Shown: piece by piece, positions 9,026-17,662 of the stretch
Layout of the letters: every line of letters starts with the position of its first letter
Numbering within the stretch: position 1 is the first letter of the stretch
Translations under genes and position numbers: made by a program
Assembly: GCA_021204865.1 (NCBI GenBank)
Contig: JAJPYQ010000050.1
Coordinates: 1-38,254 of the forward strand
Direction: 5' to 3'
DNA length: 38,254 nt
From: Prevotellaceae bacterium
Lineage (GTDB): Bacteria; Bacteroidota; Bacteroidia; Bacteroidales; Bacteroidaceae
Notes under the pieces: model-generated
Told to the model about the DNA's origin: nothing
Databases searched by the model: none
Seen by the model: the letters and a program-made list of their open reading frames with translations, nothing else

Positions 9026-9670
9026 ATGAAGCGTTGGATGTTCCTGCTTGTTTGCCTGCCCATTGGAGCTGCCTCTTTCGCCCAAAACGAAAGGGATGCG
9101 TCGCTTGCGGACACGCTGGAGAAAGCCACACAGCCTCGCTTTGCGCCATTCCCCCTGAAGCCAAATAATATTGCCGCTGACAGCCTTGTATACCCACCCC
9201 TTACTATGACCTTCAACTCGCCCTGGGGAGCTGGCTTGTGGGGCATTCACAGCGGTTTCAACGCAAGTGTCAGCGCAGGCGTGATCTGCGGTTTCGGGAA
9301 GAATAATCCTTACCGTGGGGCTGCCTTCTTCACGAGCCTCGAGGGCTTGTACGCACTGCCTGTGAACGAGCGCCTTACCCTTGCAGCGGGGCTTGGCTAC
9401 ACACGCTACACGGGCTGGGGAGAAAGCCAGAGCGCGCTCGACATCTTCGGGCTTGCCAACTACAGCTTCACCGACCGGCTGGACGCCACCCTCTTCCTCT
9501 CGCACAGCTTCTCTCCCACGAATACGAGAGGCTTGCGCACCCCTTACATTCCCACTATGAGCGGAAATTGCACTACCGTGGGAGCGGAGTTCGGGGTGAG
9601 GGTGAACGACGCGGTGAGGATAGGCGTTGGGGTGTCGGTGACAAGGGAGGAAGTTCCCCAGCCTCGCTGA
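9026..9670 (+). CDS. Predicted outer-membrane beta-barrel protein
   Basis: 214 residues with a clear signal peptide (MKRWMFLLVCLPIGAASFAQ) and mature start at about residue 20. The remainder alternates polar and aromatic/hydrophobic residues with turns typical of small barrels, e.g. LAAGLGYTRYTGWGES and DATLFLSHSFSP. No lipobox. I do not recognise a named family; Bacteroidales genomes have similar small secreted proteins of unknown role. It is transcribed alone from the promoter 4 nt upstream of its ATG. Confidence 0.75.
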   Translation: MKRWMFLLVCLPIGAASFAQNERDASLADTLEKATQPRFAPFPLKPNNIAADSLVYPPLTMTFNSPWGAGLWGIHSGFNASVSAGVICGFGKNNPYRGAAFFTSLEGLYALPVNERLTLAAGLGYTRYTGWGESQSALDIFGLANYSFTDRLDATLFLSHSFSPTNTRGLRTPYIPTMSGNCTTVGAEFGVRVNDAVRIGVGVSVTREEVPQPR

Positions 9671-10052
9671 GCAGCCTTCGCTGAGCCCCGCACGGAGGTC
9701 ACATTTAGAAATAATCTGGGGCTAACTGCCTTTCATCCATCTTTTTATTATACTTTTGCACTGGGATTGGGTCGACCTTTCCCGCATTTTTTGGAAGCGT
9801 TTCGGCTATATCCTTGGATTGGAATTCGCCAAATTTTCACGTACAGGATACAGCAGCCATGAAGCGCATGCTTGCTATATCTCCCGCTCCGCGCGGCTGA
9901 TATATCGGCAAGGCGTGGGGTGGACTGTTTATTGTACAAGGGCGTTTGGCGATGCCTCAATCCAGATAAACTGAACATCGTCCACGCTTTCTTACGTGGT
10001 GTCTAACCAGCCTGCTCTGGGGGCGAGGAGCGGCGAGATTAAACGAACTGCT
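9671..10052 (+). other. Long leader region before first HTH gene
   Basis: Holds a -7 box at 9751-9758 and then nearly 300 nt of leader without a convincing gene. An open frame at 9756-9974 starts with TTG inside the promoter and resembles nothing known. An imperfect hairpin is visible: CTTGC-TATATC near 9869-9879 against GATATATCGGCAAG at 9898-9911. The leader shares TACTTTTGCACTGGG with the leader of the second HTH gene. Confidence 0.5.
9751..9758 (+). promoter_or_regulatory. -7 box of first HTH unit
   Basis: TACTTTTG is an exact TAnnTTTG. The -33 element is poor (TTT at 9731-9733, 17 nt away). The same 15 bases TACTTTTGCACTGGG recur at 10351-10365 before the second HTH gene. Confidence 0.6.
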
Positions 10053-10274
10053 ATGCACATAGGCAGCCTTATCAGGAAGGAGCTCAAGCGCTCGGGGCAC
10101 ACCGTCACGTGGTTCGCCGCCCAGATCTGCTGCACCCGCACCCATGCCTACAAGATTTTCCGCAAGGAGAGCATCGACACGGGGCTGTTGGAGCGAGTCT
10201 CACGCACCCTCGGGCACGACTTCTTCCAGGACCTCTCTAAAGGTCTCGCAGAGGAAGACACGCAGCCCCAGTAA
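10053..10274 (+). CDS. Small helix-turn-helix protein, copy 1
   Basis: 73 residues from the ATG at 10053. The protein MHIGSLIRKELKRSGHTVTW… reads as a minimal XRE/Cro-like helix-turn-helix: helix 1 (about 4-14), TVTWFAAQICCTRTHAYKIF as the helix-turn-helix (17-36), and a C-terminal HDFF segment. Small proteins of this kind are common in Bacteroides and Prevotella and presumably bind DNA; no target is known. The next gene is its paralogue: the first 65 residues differ at 9 positions. The frame could be extended to an upstream GTG at 9996, but the paralogue shares only the part from MHIGS. Confidence 0.85.
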   Translation: MHIGSLIRKELKRSGHTVTWFAAQICCTRTHAYKIFRKESIDTGLLERVSRTLGHDFFQDLSKGLAEEDTQPQ

Positions 10275-10350
10275 GCGGCATTCCCACCCTCGAAGGGGTG
10301 ATATCTGGAAATATTGCGGGACTAAGGGACTGTCGTTCTGTTTTTTGCCG

Positions 10351-10358
10351 TACTTTTG
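10351..10358 (+). promoter_or_regulatory. -7 box of second HTH unit
   Basis: TACTTTTG (TAnnTTTG), followed by the CACTGGG also seen in unit 1. No good -33 element; TTCTG at 10336-10340 is the nearest TTG-like sequence. Predicted leader is about 140 nt. Confidence 0.6.
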
Positions 10359-10503
10359 CACTGGGTAAACCCCTATATGGGAGTGCGGCGGCTCGGCTGG
10401 CTGAATGAGAATTCGCCACAACATCGCCCAAGCTTCCTAAATATATATTATGGTATGTCAGCAGCCGCGGGCAGGGCGCAAGCGGCAACATTAAAGCAGG
10501 GTT

Positions 10504-10713
10504 ATGCACATAGGCAGCCTGATAAGGAAGGAACTCAAGGACTCGGGGCGCACCGTCACGTGGTTCGCAGCCCAGATCTGCTGCACTCGCACTCACGCCT
10601 ACAAGATTTTCCGCAGCGAGAGCATCGACACGGGGCTGCTGGAGCGTGTCTCACGCGTCCTGCGTCACGACTTCTTCGGGGACGTGTCCAGAAGTCTCGA
10701 GGGGCAGCTCTGA
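10504..10713 (+). CDS. Small helix-turn-helix protein, copy 2
   Basis: 69 residues, MHIGSLIRKELKDSGRTVTW…, paralogue of the protein at 10053. The helix-turn-helix core TVTWFAAQICCTRTHAYKIF is identical in both, so both copies probably recognise the same or similar DNA. Differences cluster at the surface of helix 1 and in the C-terminal tail, which is shorter and ends EGQL. It has its own promoter-like box, a leader of about 140 nt, and a strong hairpin 19 nt after the stop codon. Confidence 0.85.
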   Translation: MHIGSLIRKELKDSGRTVTWFAAQICCTRTHAYKIFRSESIDTGLLERVSRVLRHDFFGDVSRSLEGQL

Positions 10714-10731
10714 GGCAGGCGCACCGCGGTA

Positions 10732-10766
10732 AAGCGCTCTGCCATAGGGGTTTACGCAGGGCGCTT
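10732..10766 (+). terminator. Hairpin after second HTH gene
   Basis: AAGCGCTCTGC (10732-10742) pairs with GCAGGGCGCTT (10756-10766), 11 bp with one G-U. There is no U-tract directly after it (CCCGCAGC), so termination activity is uncertain. The 13-nt loop CATAGGGGTTTAC is complementary over 12 nt to GTAAACCCCTAT at 10365-10376, near the 5' end of the same predicted transcript. Confidence 0.6.
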
Positions 10767-10871
10767 CCCGCAGCTAAGGGCGTTAGCGGCTTCAAACTGT
10801 ATTCCATAACGACACATATCCGTTTTTTTTTTTCGATACAACCCTTTAAGACTTCATAACATTTAACAGCA

Positions 10872-10879
10872 TAACTTTG
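10872..10879 (+). promoter_or_regulatory. -7 box before lipoprotein gene 10916
   Basis: TAACTTTG, exact TAnnTTTG, giving a leader of about 30 nt before the ATG at 10916. No clear TTG at the right distance; the upstream sequence is T-rich (10823-10833). Confidence 0.6.
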
Positions 10880-10915
10880 CACTGTCAATGCTAAACATTT
10901 TAATTTCTTAGACCG

Positions 10916-11341
10916 ATGAAAAAGAATTTTGTAAGAATGATGTCGCTGCTGGCGGTGCTGGCAGTGCCATTCGCATTCTCGTCATGCAGCGATGACGACG
11001 ACACTCCAGCCTCGTACTCCATCGTGGGCTCGTGGACAGAGGATGACAGCGCGGGCAGTGAGATGACTTTCGACTTCACGTTCAAGAGCAACGGGACGGG
11101 CAAGTTTGTGGTGACGTACGTGACGGACTACACCATCAATGGTGTGGAGACTGACAGCGACGAGTACGACTTCGAGTACAAAGTCACCTCTGACGGCGCC
11201 AAAGAGTATCTCACGTTCATGTGGGACGATGGTGACAACAGATGGTTCAGCTCCAATTACCAGTATACTATAACGGTGACGAAGACCAGCTTCATGATCA
11301 CATTGCGCAGTGGCAACTACTACTTGTTTGACCGCGTATAG
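10916..11341 (+). CDS. Surface-type lipoprotein, lipocalin-like
   Basis: 141 residues. Signal peptide of about 23 residues ending AFSSC, then SDDDD; an acidic stretch directly after the lipidated Cys is the Bacteroidota signal for export to the cell surface. The mature domain (about 35-141) begins SIVGSWTEDD and is all-beta, like the small lipocalin-like lipoproteins common in this phylum. Ligand unknown. Own promoter upstream and a strong terminator downstream suggest a single-gene unit. Confidence 0.82.
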   Translation: MKKNFVRMMSLLAVLAVPFAFSSCSDDDDTPASYSIVGSWTEDDSAGSEMTFDFTFKSNGTGKFVVTYVTDYTINGVETDSDEYDFEYKVTSDGAKEYLTFMWDDGDNRWFSSNYQYTITVTKTSFMITLRSGNYYLFDRV

Positions 11342-11402
11342 ACAGGCAGCCTGACAGCGAGACACACTTAAGGTTACTTTTATAAGTCAGCATCAGATTT
11401 AG

Positions 11403-11439
11403 TGCCAATGGCGGTACTGCTGCCGTTGGCATTTCTTTT
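11403..11439 (+). terminator. Rho-independent terminator
   Basis: TGCCAATGGCGG (11403-11414) pairs with CTGCCGTTGGCA (11420-11431): 12 bp, two G-U pairs, 5-nt loop, then TTTCTTTTG. It separates the two lipoprotein genes. Confidence 0.9.
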
Positions 11440-11498
11440 GCCCTTGCGGTGACGCTGCGAGTAGAGAAAATCAGCTAACCCATTAATCTACAACTTAT

Positions 11499-13336
11499 AT
11501 GACCACAAAGAATTTTCTTAGACTGATGACGCCAGTGGCGATAGCCGCAGTGTCATGCGCTGTGCTTTCCTGCTCGGACGACGACGATAAAGCCGGCGAG
11601 AACATCAACGACGCGACCGCAGAGACTATCGACACGAGCGGAAGCACTCCAGTGAGCCCCGTCATAGCCACGCTGGAGGGGAACAGGCTCGCCCTGAGGA
11701 GCATCAAGACGAGCAACGGCACAGAATGGAGCTTCACGTACGACGACGACTGGCTTTGCTCCTCGTTCTCCTATGGCGGCCACGACTCGTTCAGCGTCTC
11801 CTACAACCCCTGCGTGATGACATACAGCGACGGGGCGGAGGAGGTGGAGATGCAAGTCTGGCTCAACAGTGCAGGCTACGCCTCAAAGATTGTCGTCAAC
11901 TCCACTGACAGCTACGGAGAAAGCGAGCAAGCCACCTACCAGCTTGTCTACGATGCGGGCTGCCTGACGCAGGTCAGCGTGTCGACCATTTGGGACGAGG
12001 GGCAGGCTTACTCTTCGTCAGCGTCCACCTTCACGTGGGAAGAGGGCAACCTGACCGGCGTGAAGACGAACGGAGTGGAGATGGACCCCGAAGACGGGGG
12101 ATGTATTATTACGACTCGGAATGGTCCTTCAAGTATGGCGACGAGCAGAACACCTACAGGCAGTTCACTGTGGCGCAGGCGAAGGTTATGGAAGAGGAGC
12201 TTGCCGACGACTTCGAGTACCTTTCCTCGCTCTGCTTCATGGGCCTGCTGGGCAAAGGCACGGCAAACCTGCCCACTTCTGTGGCATACAGCGAGAGTGA
12301 CGAGAGCGGGACGGAAATAAACTCAAGCGGAATAGCCTACACGCTCAACAGCAACGGCACTATAGAGAAGGAGACCGTCTACGGCAGGCAGTTCACCTAC
12401 AGCTATCAGACGGAAGGCGAGGGCAGCGAGCTCGCAAGGGAATATTTCAGCATTGAGGGCGCCACATACCTCAGCGGCGACTTCCCCCAGTCCACCACAA
12501 ACGCTGAGATACAAGGCCTTACGCTGAACTCGCAGGCTCTCTCGGGCGGCTTCAACTTCGTGACGATAGTGAGCGAGACGACGTACAGGAAGTTCTTCGT
12601 CGGGGTGAAAGGCGTGAGCGGATATTACGAGTACGAGGCTATGTCGGAAAGCGGGGGGAGCGACTACAACTCATACATGATACCCATTAGCTACAGCGAG
12701 GACTACGACGAGGACATAACTATGCTCATCAGCGCGGAGGACGCTGACGGGGGCGTGACGAAAGCCAGCGAGGAGGAGATAAAGCACGTGAGCAGCGAGT
12801 CGGGCGACCTGAACGTCAACCTCACTTTCAGCAACGCCAAAGATATTGACTTGCATCTGTATATGCCCGACGGGGAGCATATCTATTACAGCCATCGGGG
12901 AGGCACGGTGACCACCTCCGACGGGAGCTCTGTGACATACGGGCTTGACCACGACTCTAACGCCGCTTGCAACATAGACAACCTGAACAACGAGAATATT
13001 TACATCCCTGCCGAGCTTATCCAGTCGGGCACATACACTGTGAAGGTGGATATGTACTCCAACTGCGACAGGACGACAGCCACGAGCTGGTCGGTGGTAG
13101 CTCGCTATAAGGGAGACCTTGTCGTGGCTGACGGAGACAACCCCGTCTCGGGTGTTTACCCCGTGGGAGCGGGCAGCGGGGATATGACAACTGTGATGAC
13201 ATTCACGATAAGCGCAGGCGGCACGAGAAGCTCCGCACTGAGGCAGAAGTCAGCGTTCAGGCTTACGCATTTCCAGCCGAGCGACATCGACTTGATGAAG
13301 CTGGAGGAGCTGTCATTCCGGGAAGAGGAAGACTAA
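11499..13336 (+). pseudogene. Surface-type lipoprotein, DUF4595/DUF2135-like, frameshifted
   Basis: One gene in two frames. Frame 1 (11499-12100) encodes a lipoprotein signal (VLSC then SDDDD) and a domain with repeated strand pairs such as TSNGTEWSFTYDDDW. Frame 2 (12101-13336) continues the same pattern with MYYYDSEWSFKYGDEQ. The junction is a GGGGG run at 12096-12100; one extra G would give a continuous protein of 612 residues. The middle part resembles DUF4595-type Bacteroidales lipoproteins. The C-terminal part (KDIDLHLYMPDGEHIYYSHR…) resembles DUF2135-like domains. Both halves keep good coding quality, so the shift is recent, a sequencing error, or a switchable tract. Function unknown. 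Confidence 0.75.
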
Positions 13337-13362
13337 GGCACACTGCCAAAAACATATACGGA

Positions 13363-13408
13363 CAAGCCCGCATTTCTCCCATATTGCTTGGCGGGGGGTG
13401 CGGGCTTG
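13363..13408. terminator. Inverted repeat between convergent genes
   Basis: CAAGCCCGCA (13363-13372) and TGCGGGCTTG (13399-13408) are perfect 10-bp arms around a 26-nt loop. It lies between the end of the lipoprotein gene and the end of the aldo-keto reductase gene. On the minus strand it is followed by TCCGTATATGTTTTTGG, so it could serve mainly the reductase. Confidence 0.5.
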
Positions 13409-13418
13409 CCTTGCGCTA

Positions 13419-14402
<984 letters not shown>

Positions 14403-14598
14403 CGGGGGCTCAATCGTCAATCTCAGCGCTAAATTACCAAAATCTTAGTGAAGAATAGCCCTAAAGACTGCAAGAAATCGCCAAAAAGATAGCGAGGACT
14501 AAAGGAAAACACTGTGGGATGAGCGAGGATAACTCGCATGGTTTTCACGCTGATACCCAACTATATACGAAGTATATAAAAATAAATTGGAGAAACGC

Positions 14599-14629
14599 TT
14601 GGAGGAGTTTCCCAAAACCGATAACTTCG
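14599..14629 (+). promoter_or_regulatory. Promoter of the RepA-like ATPase gene
   Basis: TTG (14599-14601), exactly 20 nt, then TAACTTCG (14622-14629), one mismatch to TAnnTTTG. It supports translation from the ATG at 14660, not from the upstream ATG at 14519. Confidence 0.6.
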
Positions 14630-14659
14630 CGCCATGTTAAACCATTAAATTTAGCAAAT

Positions 14660-16015
14660 ATGGAGAATAATTACTTTATTTCTGACGAGCAGGCCCCCAA
14701 AGAGAACAACGGCCAGCTCATTGAACAGAGCAGGGCGCAGCAGGCCGCCTCGCAGAACACAGCCGACGAGCTCAAGCAGGCCACCGCCGAGGACACACGG
14801 CAACTGGCTGACGGGCTCAGCGACACGGACAAGGCAGTGAATGCCGACTTCTATGAGATGCAGCAAAAGAGCCAAGCGGAGACAGAGCCGAAGCTGAGCT
14901 ATCACGGGCTTAACCTCGACGCTCTCATAATCCACGGGTATGACGACATCCCTGACCCCATCCCGATGCTCAGCGAGGAAGATGACAGTAACCCTGTGCT
15001 GACAAGGAAGGACATCTCGCTCATCGTCGGCCCCGCTAAAAGCCGCAAGACCACCTTCAGCCTTGGACTCGCGGCTGCGATGCTCGGCAAGGGCTCACTC
15101 GGCATGAGGGCGGAGGCAAAGAGCTGCAAGGTGCTGATAGCAGACACGGAGCAGAACTCGAGCTACGTGAAGGTGAACCGGCAAAAGCTGTACAGGCGGA
15201 TGGGCTGGGACGAAGGGGAAGACCACCCTCTCCTCACCGTGGCGAGCTTGCTTGAGACCGATGGGAAAAAAATGGACTGGAGCGAGTTCGAGAAGGAAGA
15301 AAAGCTGACGCCAGCAAGGAAGCGGCAGATAATGCTCAAAGGCTTAATAGAGACGATAAAGCTCGACTTCGTAGTCCTGGACGGTGTGGTAGACCTCTGC
15401 GATGACTTCAACAACCAGTCTTTCAGCCTCAGCTTGGTAGACTTCCTGAAGGGGCTTGCGGAGAAGCACGACTGCCACATCATCTCGTGCCTGCACCTCA
15501 ACAAGGACCGCAAGACACCGCGCGGGCACCTCGGGGCAATCTACATACAAAAAATGCAGTGCGGCTTCCTTGTGGAGTATTACGACGAAAAGCTCAGCCG
15601 GGTCTCACCCCTTGCGGACGGCTGCCGACTGAAGCCTTTCAAGGAGTTCTATATTGGCGTGGGCGACGACGGGCTGCCTTACAAGGTGGACGACGCCACA
15701 GCGATGGCGCTGAAAGAAAAGGAAGGCAAGCGAGAGAGGGCGACGAAACTCATAAAGACAGTCTTCGCCAATAACCAGAACACGCCACTGACAAGGTCAT
15801 CTCTTGCCAAAGCTATGGTAGATGTGTCTAATGAGCTTAGCGGCAACGACAACAGTATGCCCGTGAAAATACGCACAGCGGAGAGTTACGTTGACGAGGG
15901 ATTGAAAAACTGGGGGCTGCTGGTGAAGAACGGCATCCTCTATTCGCTCAGGGGGCAGGACGACGCGGACGGTGTCCAGCAGGACTTGGACTTCAATGAA
16001 GAAAATGAGGAATAG
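14660..16015 (+). CDS. RepA-like RecA-fold ATPase/helicase of a mobile element
   Basis: 451 residues. The N-terminal 90 residues are Gln/Glu/Ala-rich and probably disordered. The ATPase core follows: ISLIVGPAKSRKTTFSLGLA with the P-loop GPAKSRKTT (about 123-131), LIADTEQNSSYVKVNR as the Walker B-region glutamate-containing segment, LDFVVLDGVVDLCDDF, then IISCLHLNKDRKTPRGHLGA. This is the RepA/AAA_25-type hexameric helicase pattern. A small C-terminal helical domain (about 355-430) may bind DNA. Likely role: helicase for replication of a plasmid or integrative element, with the primase-like gene downstream. No host replication gene lies nearby. Confidence 0.75.
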   Translation: MENNYFISDEQAPKENNGQLIEQSRAQQAASQNTADELKQATAEDTRQLADGLSDTDKAVNADFYEMQQKSQAETEPKLSYHGLNLDALIIHGYDDIPDPIPMLSEEDDSNPVLTRKDISLIVGPAKSRKTTFSLGLAAAMLGKGSLGMRAEAKSCKVLIADTEQNSSYVKVNRQKLYRRMGWDEGEDHPLLTVASLLETDGKKMDWSEFEKEEKLTPARKRQIMLKGLIETIKLDFVVLDGVVDLCDDFNNQSFSLSLVDFLKGLAEKHDCHIISCLHLNKDRKTPRGHLGAIYIQKMQCGFLVEYYDEKLSRVSPLADGCRLKPFKEFYIGVGDDGLPYKVDDATAMALKEKEGKRERATKLIKTVFANNQNTPLTRSSLAKAMVDVSNELSGNDNSMPVKIRTAESYVDEGLKNWGLLVKNGILYSLRGQDDADGVQQDLDFNEENEE

Positions 16016-16092
16016 CAAGTTAAACCTGTTATCCAAAAACACATGCTGTTCCACTCGGGGGTCAGAGCATACGGGCAAGGGCACAGGTGCAG

Positions 16093-16142
16093 AGTACTAC
16101 ATGCAAGCCCGTACCTATAGGGGAGGGCTTGTATGTAGTGCT
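16093..16142. repeat. 18-bp-arm hairpin between the replication genes
   Basis: Arms 16093-16110 and 16125-16142 pair over 18 bp with two G-U pairs; the core ACTACATGCAAGCCC faces GGGCTTGTATGTAGT. The loop is 14 nt. No U-tract follows at once. It lies in the 217-nt gap between the ATPase and primase-like genes and could be an origin, a nick site or an RNA structure. Confidence 0.7.
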
Positions 16143-16232
16143 ATGTACCCCGACTTTTCCCCTTGTATGCGCTGAGCCACGACACAGATTGGAAAGCAAG
16201 ATGAATACATTAATGAGAAAGGACATACGAGC

Positions 16233-17372
16233 ATGGAGCAAGTCTATCGCAGGTTAACCGAAGAGGAGGAGCTCGAGGCAGTTGTAACAGAGATAGAGCT
16301 CCGCGCCATACCCTTCTGCCAGGACTACAGGACGTGGACGCGCGTCGCCCTCGCGCTGGCGGCAGACCTCGGGGAGAGCGGCAGGGACTACTTCCACCGC
16401 CTCTCACGCCTCGACCAGAAGTACCACGAGACGCAGTGCGACAAGAAATACGACAACGCGCTGCGCACCGCCCGAGGCACTGGACTCGGAGCATTCTTCT
16501 GTCTGGCAAAGCAGCAGGGCATCGACCTCGCGGAAGTCTACCGCAAGGCCGAGCGCAGTCCGCAACACACCTCCACACCGCCAATACACCCCCTCAGAGC
16601 CGCACAAACCGCCCCTGAAGCCACGCTCAAGGCACTCCCGCTCAATTACATCACCGACCGCTCAGAAGCGGGCAGAGCCAGCGAAAACACCTTGGCCGCA
16701 TACCTCGCCCCGCTCTTCGGCCTCGAGGAAGTAACGAGGGCGCTCACGCTCTACCACATCGGCAGCGAGAGAGGCCGCGCGGTATTCCCGCAAATCGATA
16801 CCGAAGGCCGCCTGCGCAACGCAAAGATCATCGCCTACAAGCCCGACGGGCACAGAGACAAGCAGCGAGCCCCCCAGTGGCTTCTCGACACGTACGTCAG
16901 GGACACCACCTGCCTGAGCTGCCCACAAGGCGCAGCCTGCAAGGCGCTGCCGTGGGCTGAGGCGGCAGAAAGATACCGACGGTGCGAGAGGGTAGCACAG
17001 GCGAAGGCGGGCTACGGGCAGTGCCTCTTCGGAGAGCATCTCTTGGCCATAAATCCCGACAAGCTGGTTGGCGTGGTGGAAGCCGAGAAGACAGCCCTCA
17101 TCTGCAGCATGCAGTACCCCCAGCACGTGTGGGTGGCAACGGGAGGCATCACCAACCTCTCCCCACAACGACTGCAAACACTAAGAGGAAGGGGCGCATG
17201 CTTCTTCCCCGACGCCGACGCAATCACCGACTGGCAGCAGAGGCTCGCCGCGTTCCAAGAGCCACGATGGTGCCTCTCCACCAAGTGGGCAACTAACGAA
17301 AAACCCGACAGCAAGCGCGATGTGGCAGACCTCATACTCGCAGAACGAGAGGCACGCCGCAGGGCAAGCTAA
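16233..17372 (+). CDS. Primase-like / TOPRIM-like protein (DUF6371 type)
   Basis: 379 residues. Residues about 1-90 resemble the PriCT-2 primase C-terminal helical domain (RTWTRVALALAADLG, then KYDNALRTARGTGLGAFFCL). A Cys-containing segment TCLSCPQGAACKALPW sits near residue 228. The C-terminal part KLVGVVEAEKTALICSMQ…VWVATGGI…ACFFPDADAITDW is a TOPRIM-like fold with the Glu and Asp-x-Asp residues expected for metal binding, as in DUF6371-type proteins. Likely a primase or primase partner for the upstream helicase. A short frame, 16201-16257 (18 codons), overlaps the start and could couple translation. Confidence 0.7.
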   Translation: MEQVYRRLTEEEELEAVVTEIELRAIPFCQDYRTWTRVALALAADLGESGRDYFHRLSRLDQKYHETQCDKKYDNALRTARGTGLGAFFCLAKQQGIDLAEVYRKAERSPQHTSTPPIHPLRAAQTAPEATLKALPLNYITDRSEAGRASENTLAAYLAPLFGLEEVTRALTLYHIGSERGRAVFPQIDTEGRLRNAKIIAYKPDGHRDKQRAPQWLLDTYVRDTTCLSCPQGAACKALPWAEAAERYRRCERVAQAKAGYGQCLFGEHLLAINPDKLVGVVEAEKTALICSMQYPQHVWVATGGITNLSPQRLQTLRGRGACFFPDADAITDWQQRLAAFQEPRWCLSTKWATNEKPDSKRDVADLILAEREARRRAS

Positions 17373-17610
17373 ACGGGGAGAAAGGAGAGAGCCCACGGGC
17401 ATCCGCAAATAGCCCCAACGGGGCTGCCTTTGCGTAGCCGGGGGGGGGGCGAGCAAGGAAATAACCCTATCCACATGCACGTAAAAGTCAGCGCGAGATT
17501 CTTGGAAAGTCAGCGCGAGATTAGCATAAAACCCGTGCGGATTTCACGAAAAAACCGCAAGTCTTCCGTCATAAGATGGCGTAGGAATTACGCGATACAT
17601 TACGGCATCA
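17373..17610. other. Intergenic region after primase-like gene
   Basis: No gene seen. It contains the palindrome AGCCCCAACGGGGCT (17411-17425), a run of ten G (17440-17449), and a 17-bp direct repeat at 17484 and 17506. It ends at the terminator of tRNA-Leu. Confidence 0.6.
17484..17522. repeat. 17-bp direct repeat, iteron-like
   Basis: AAAGTCAGCGCGAGATT occurs at 17484-17500 and 17506-17522, a 22-bp period, with no mismatch. Proximity to replication-type genes suggests iterons, but only two copies are present. Confidence 0.7.
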
Positions 17611-17650
17611 GGAAAAAGGAAGGGGCTGCAAATCAACCGCTTACAGCCCC
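17611..17650 (-). terminator. Terminator of tRNA-Leu
   Basis: Minus strand: GGGGCTG (17644-17650) pairs with CAGCCCC (17622-17628), followed by TTCCTTTTTCC. It lies 13 nt beyond the tRNA 3' end. Confidence 0.8.
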
Positions 17651-17662
17651 CTACCCTCTCGG

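Larger units (their letters stand above)
14519..17660. mobile_element. Putative integrated-element remnant (replication module)
   Basis: Two genes typical of Bacteroidales plasmids, integrative elements and phages (RecA-like ATPase and primase/TOPRIM-like protein), a long hairpin between them, and a 22-bp-spaced direct repeat beyond them lie between a housekeeping-type reductase gene and tRNA-Leu. No integrase, relaxase, capsid or toxin gene is visible and I found no duplicate of the tRNA 3' end, so the borders given are only approximate. Confidence 0.4.

Noticed and set aside
8882-9505. 207-codon minus-strand frame over the barrel gene
   Set aside because: Antisense to a gene with clear signal peptide and promoter; only its last part resembles the prmC repeat peptide because both derive from the same element.
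9756-9974. 72-codon frame in the leader of the first HTH gene
   Set aside because: Starts with TTG inside the -7 box, has no similarity I recognise and no counterpart in the second HTH unit.
11990-13336. Independent gene of 448 codons starting at 11990
   Set aside because: The first part has no lipoprotein signal and is a shadow of the upstream frame; sequence continuity shows it is the second half of the lipoprotein gene at 11499.
14519-14659. Start of the RepA-like gene at 14519
   Set aside because: A promoter with correct spacing lies at 14599-14629, inside this stretch, and the extension is AT-rich and of poor coding quality.
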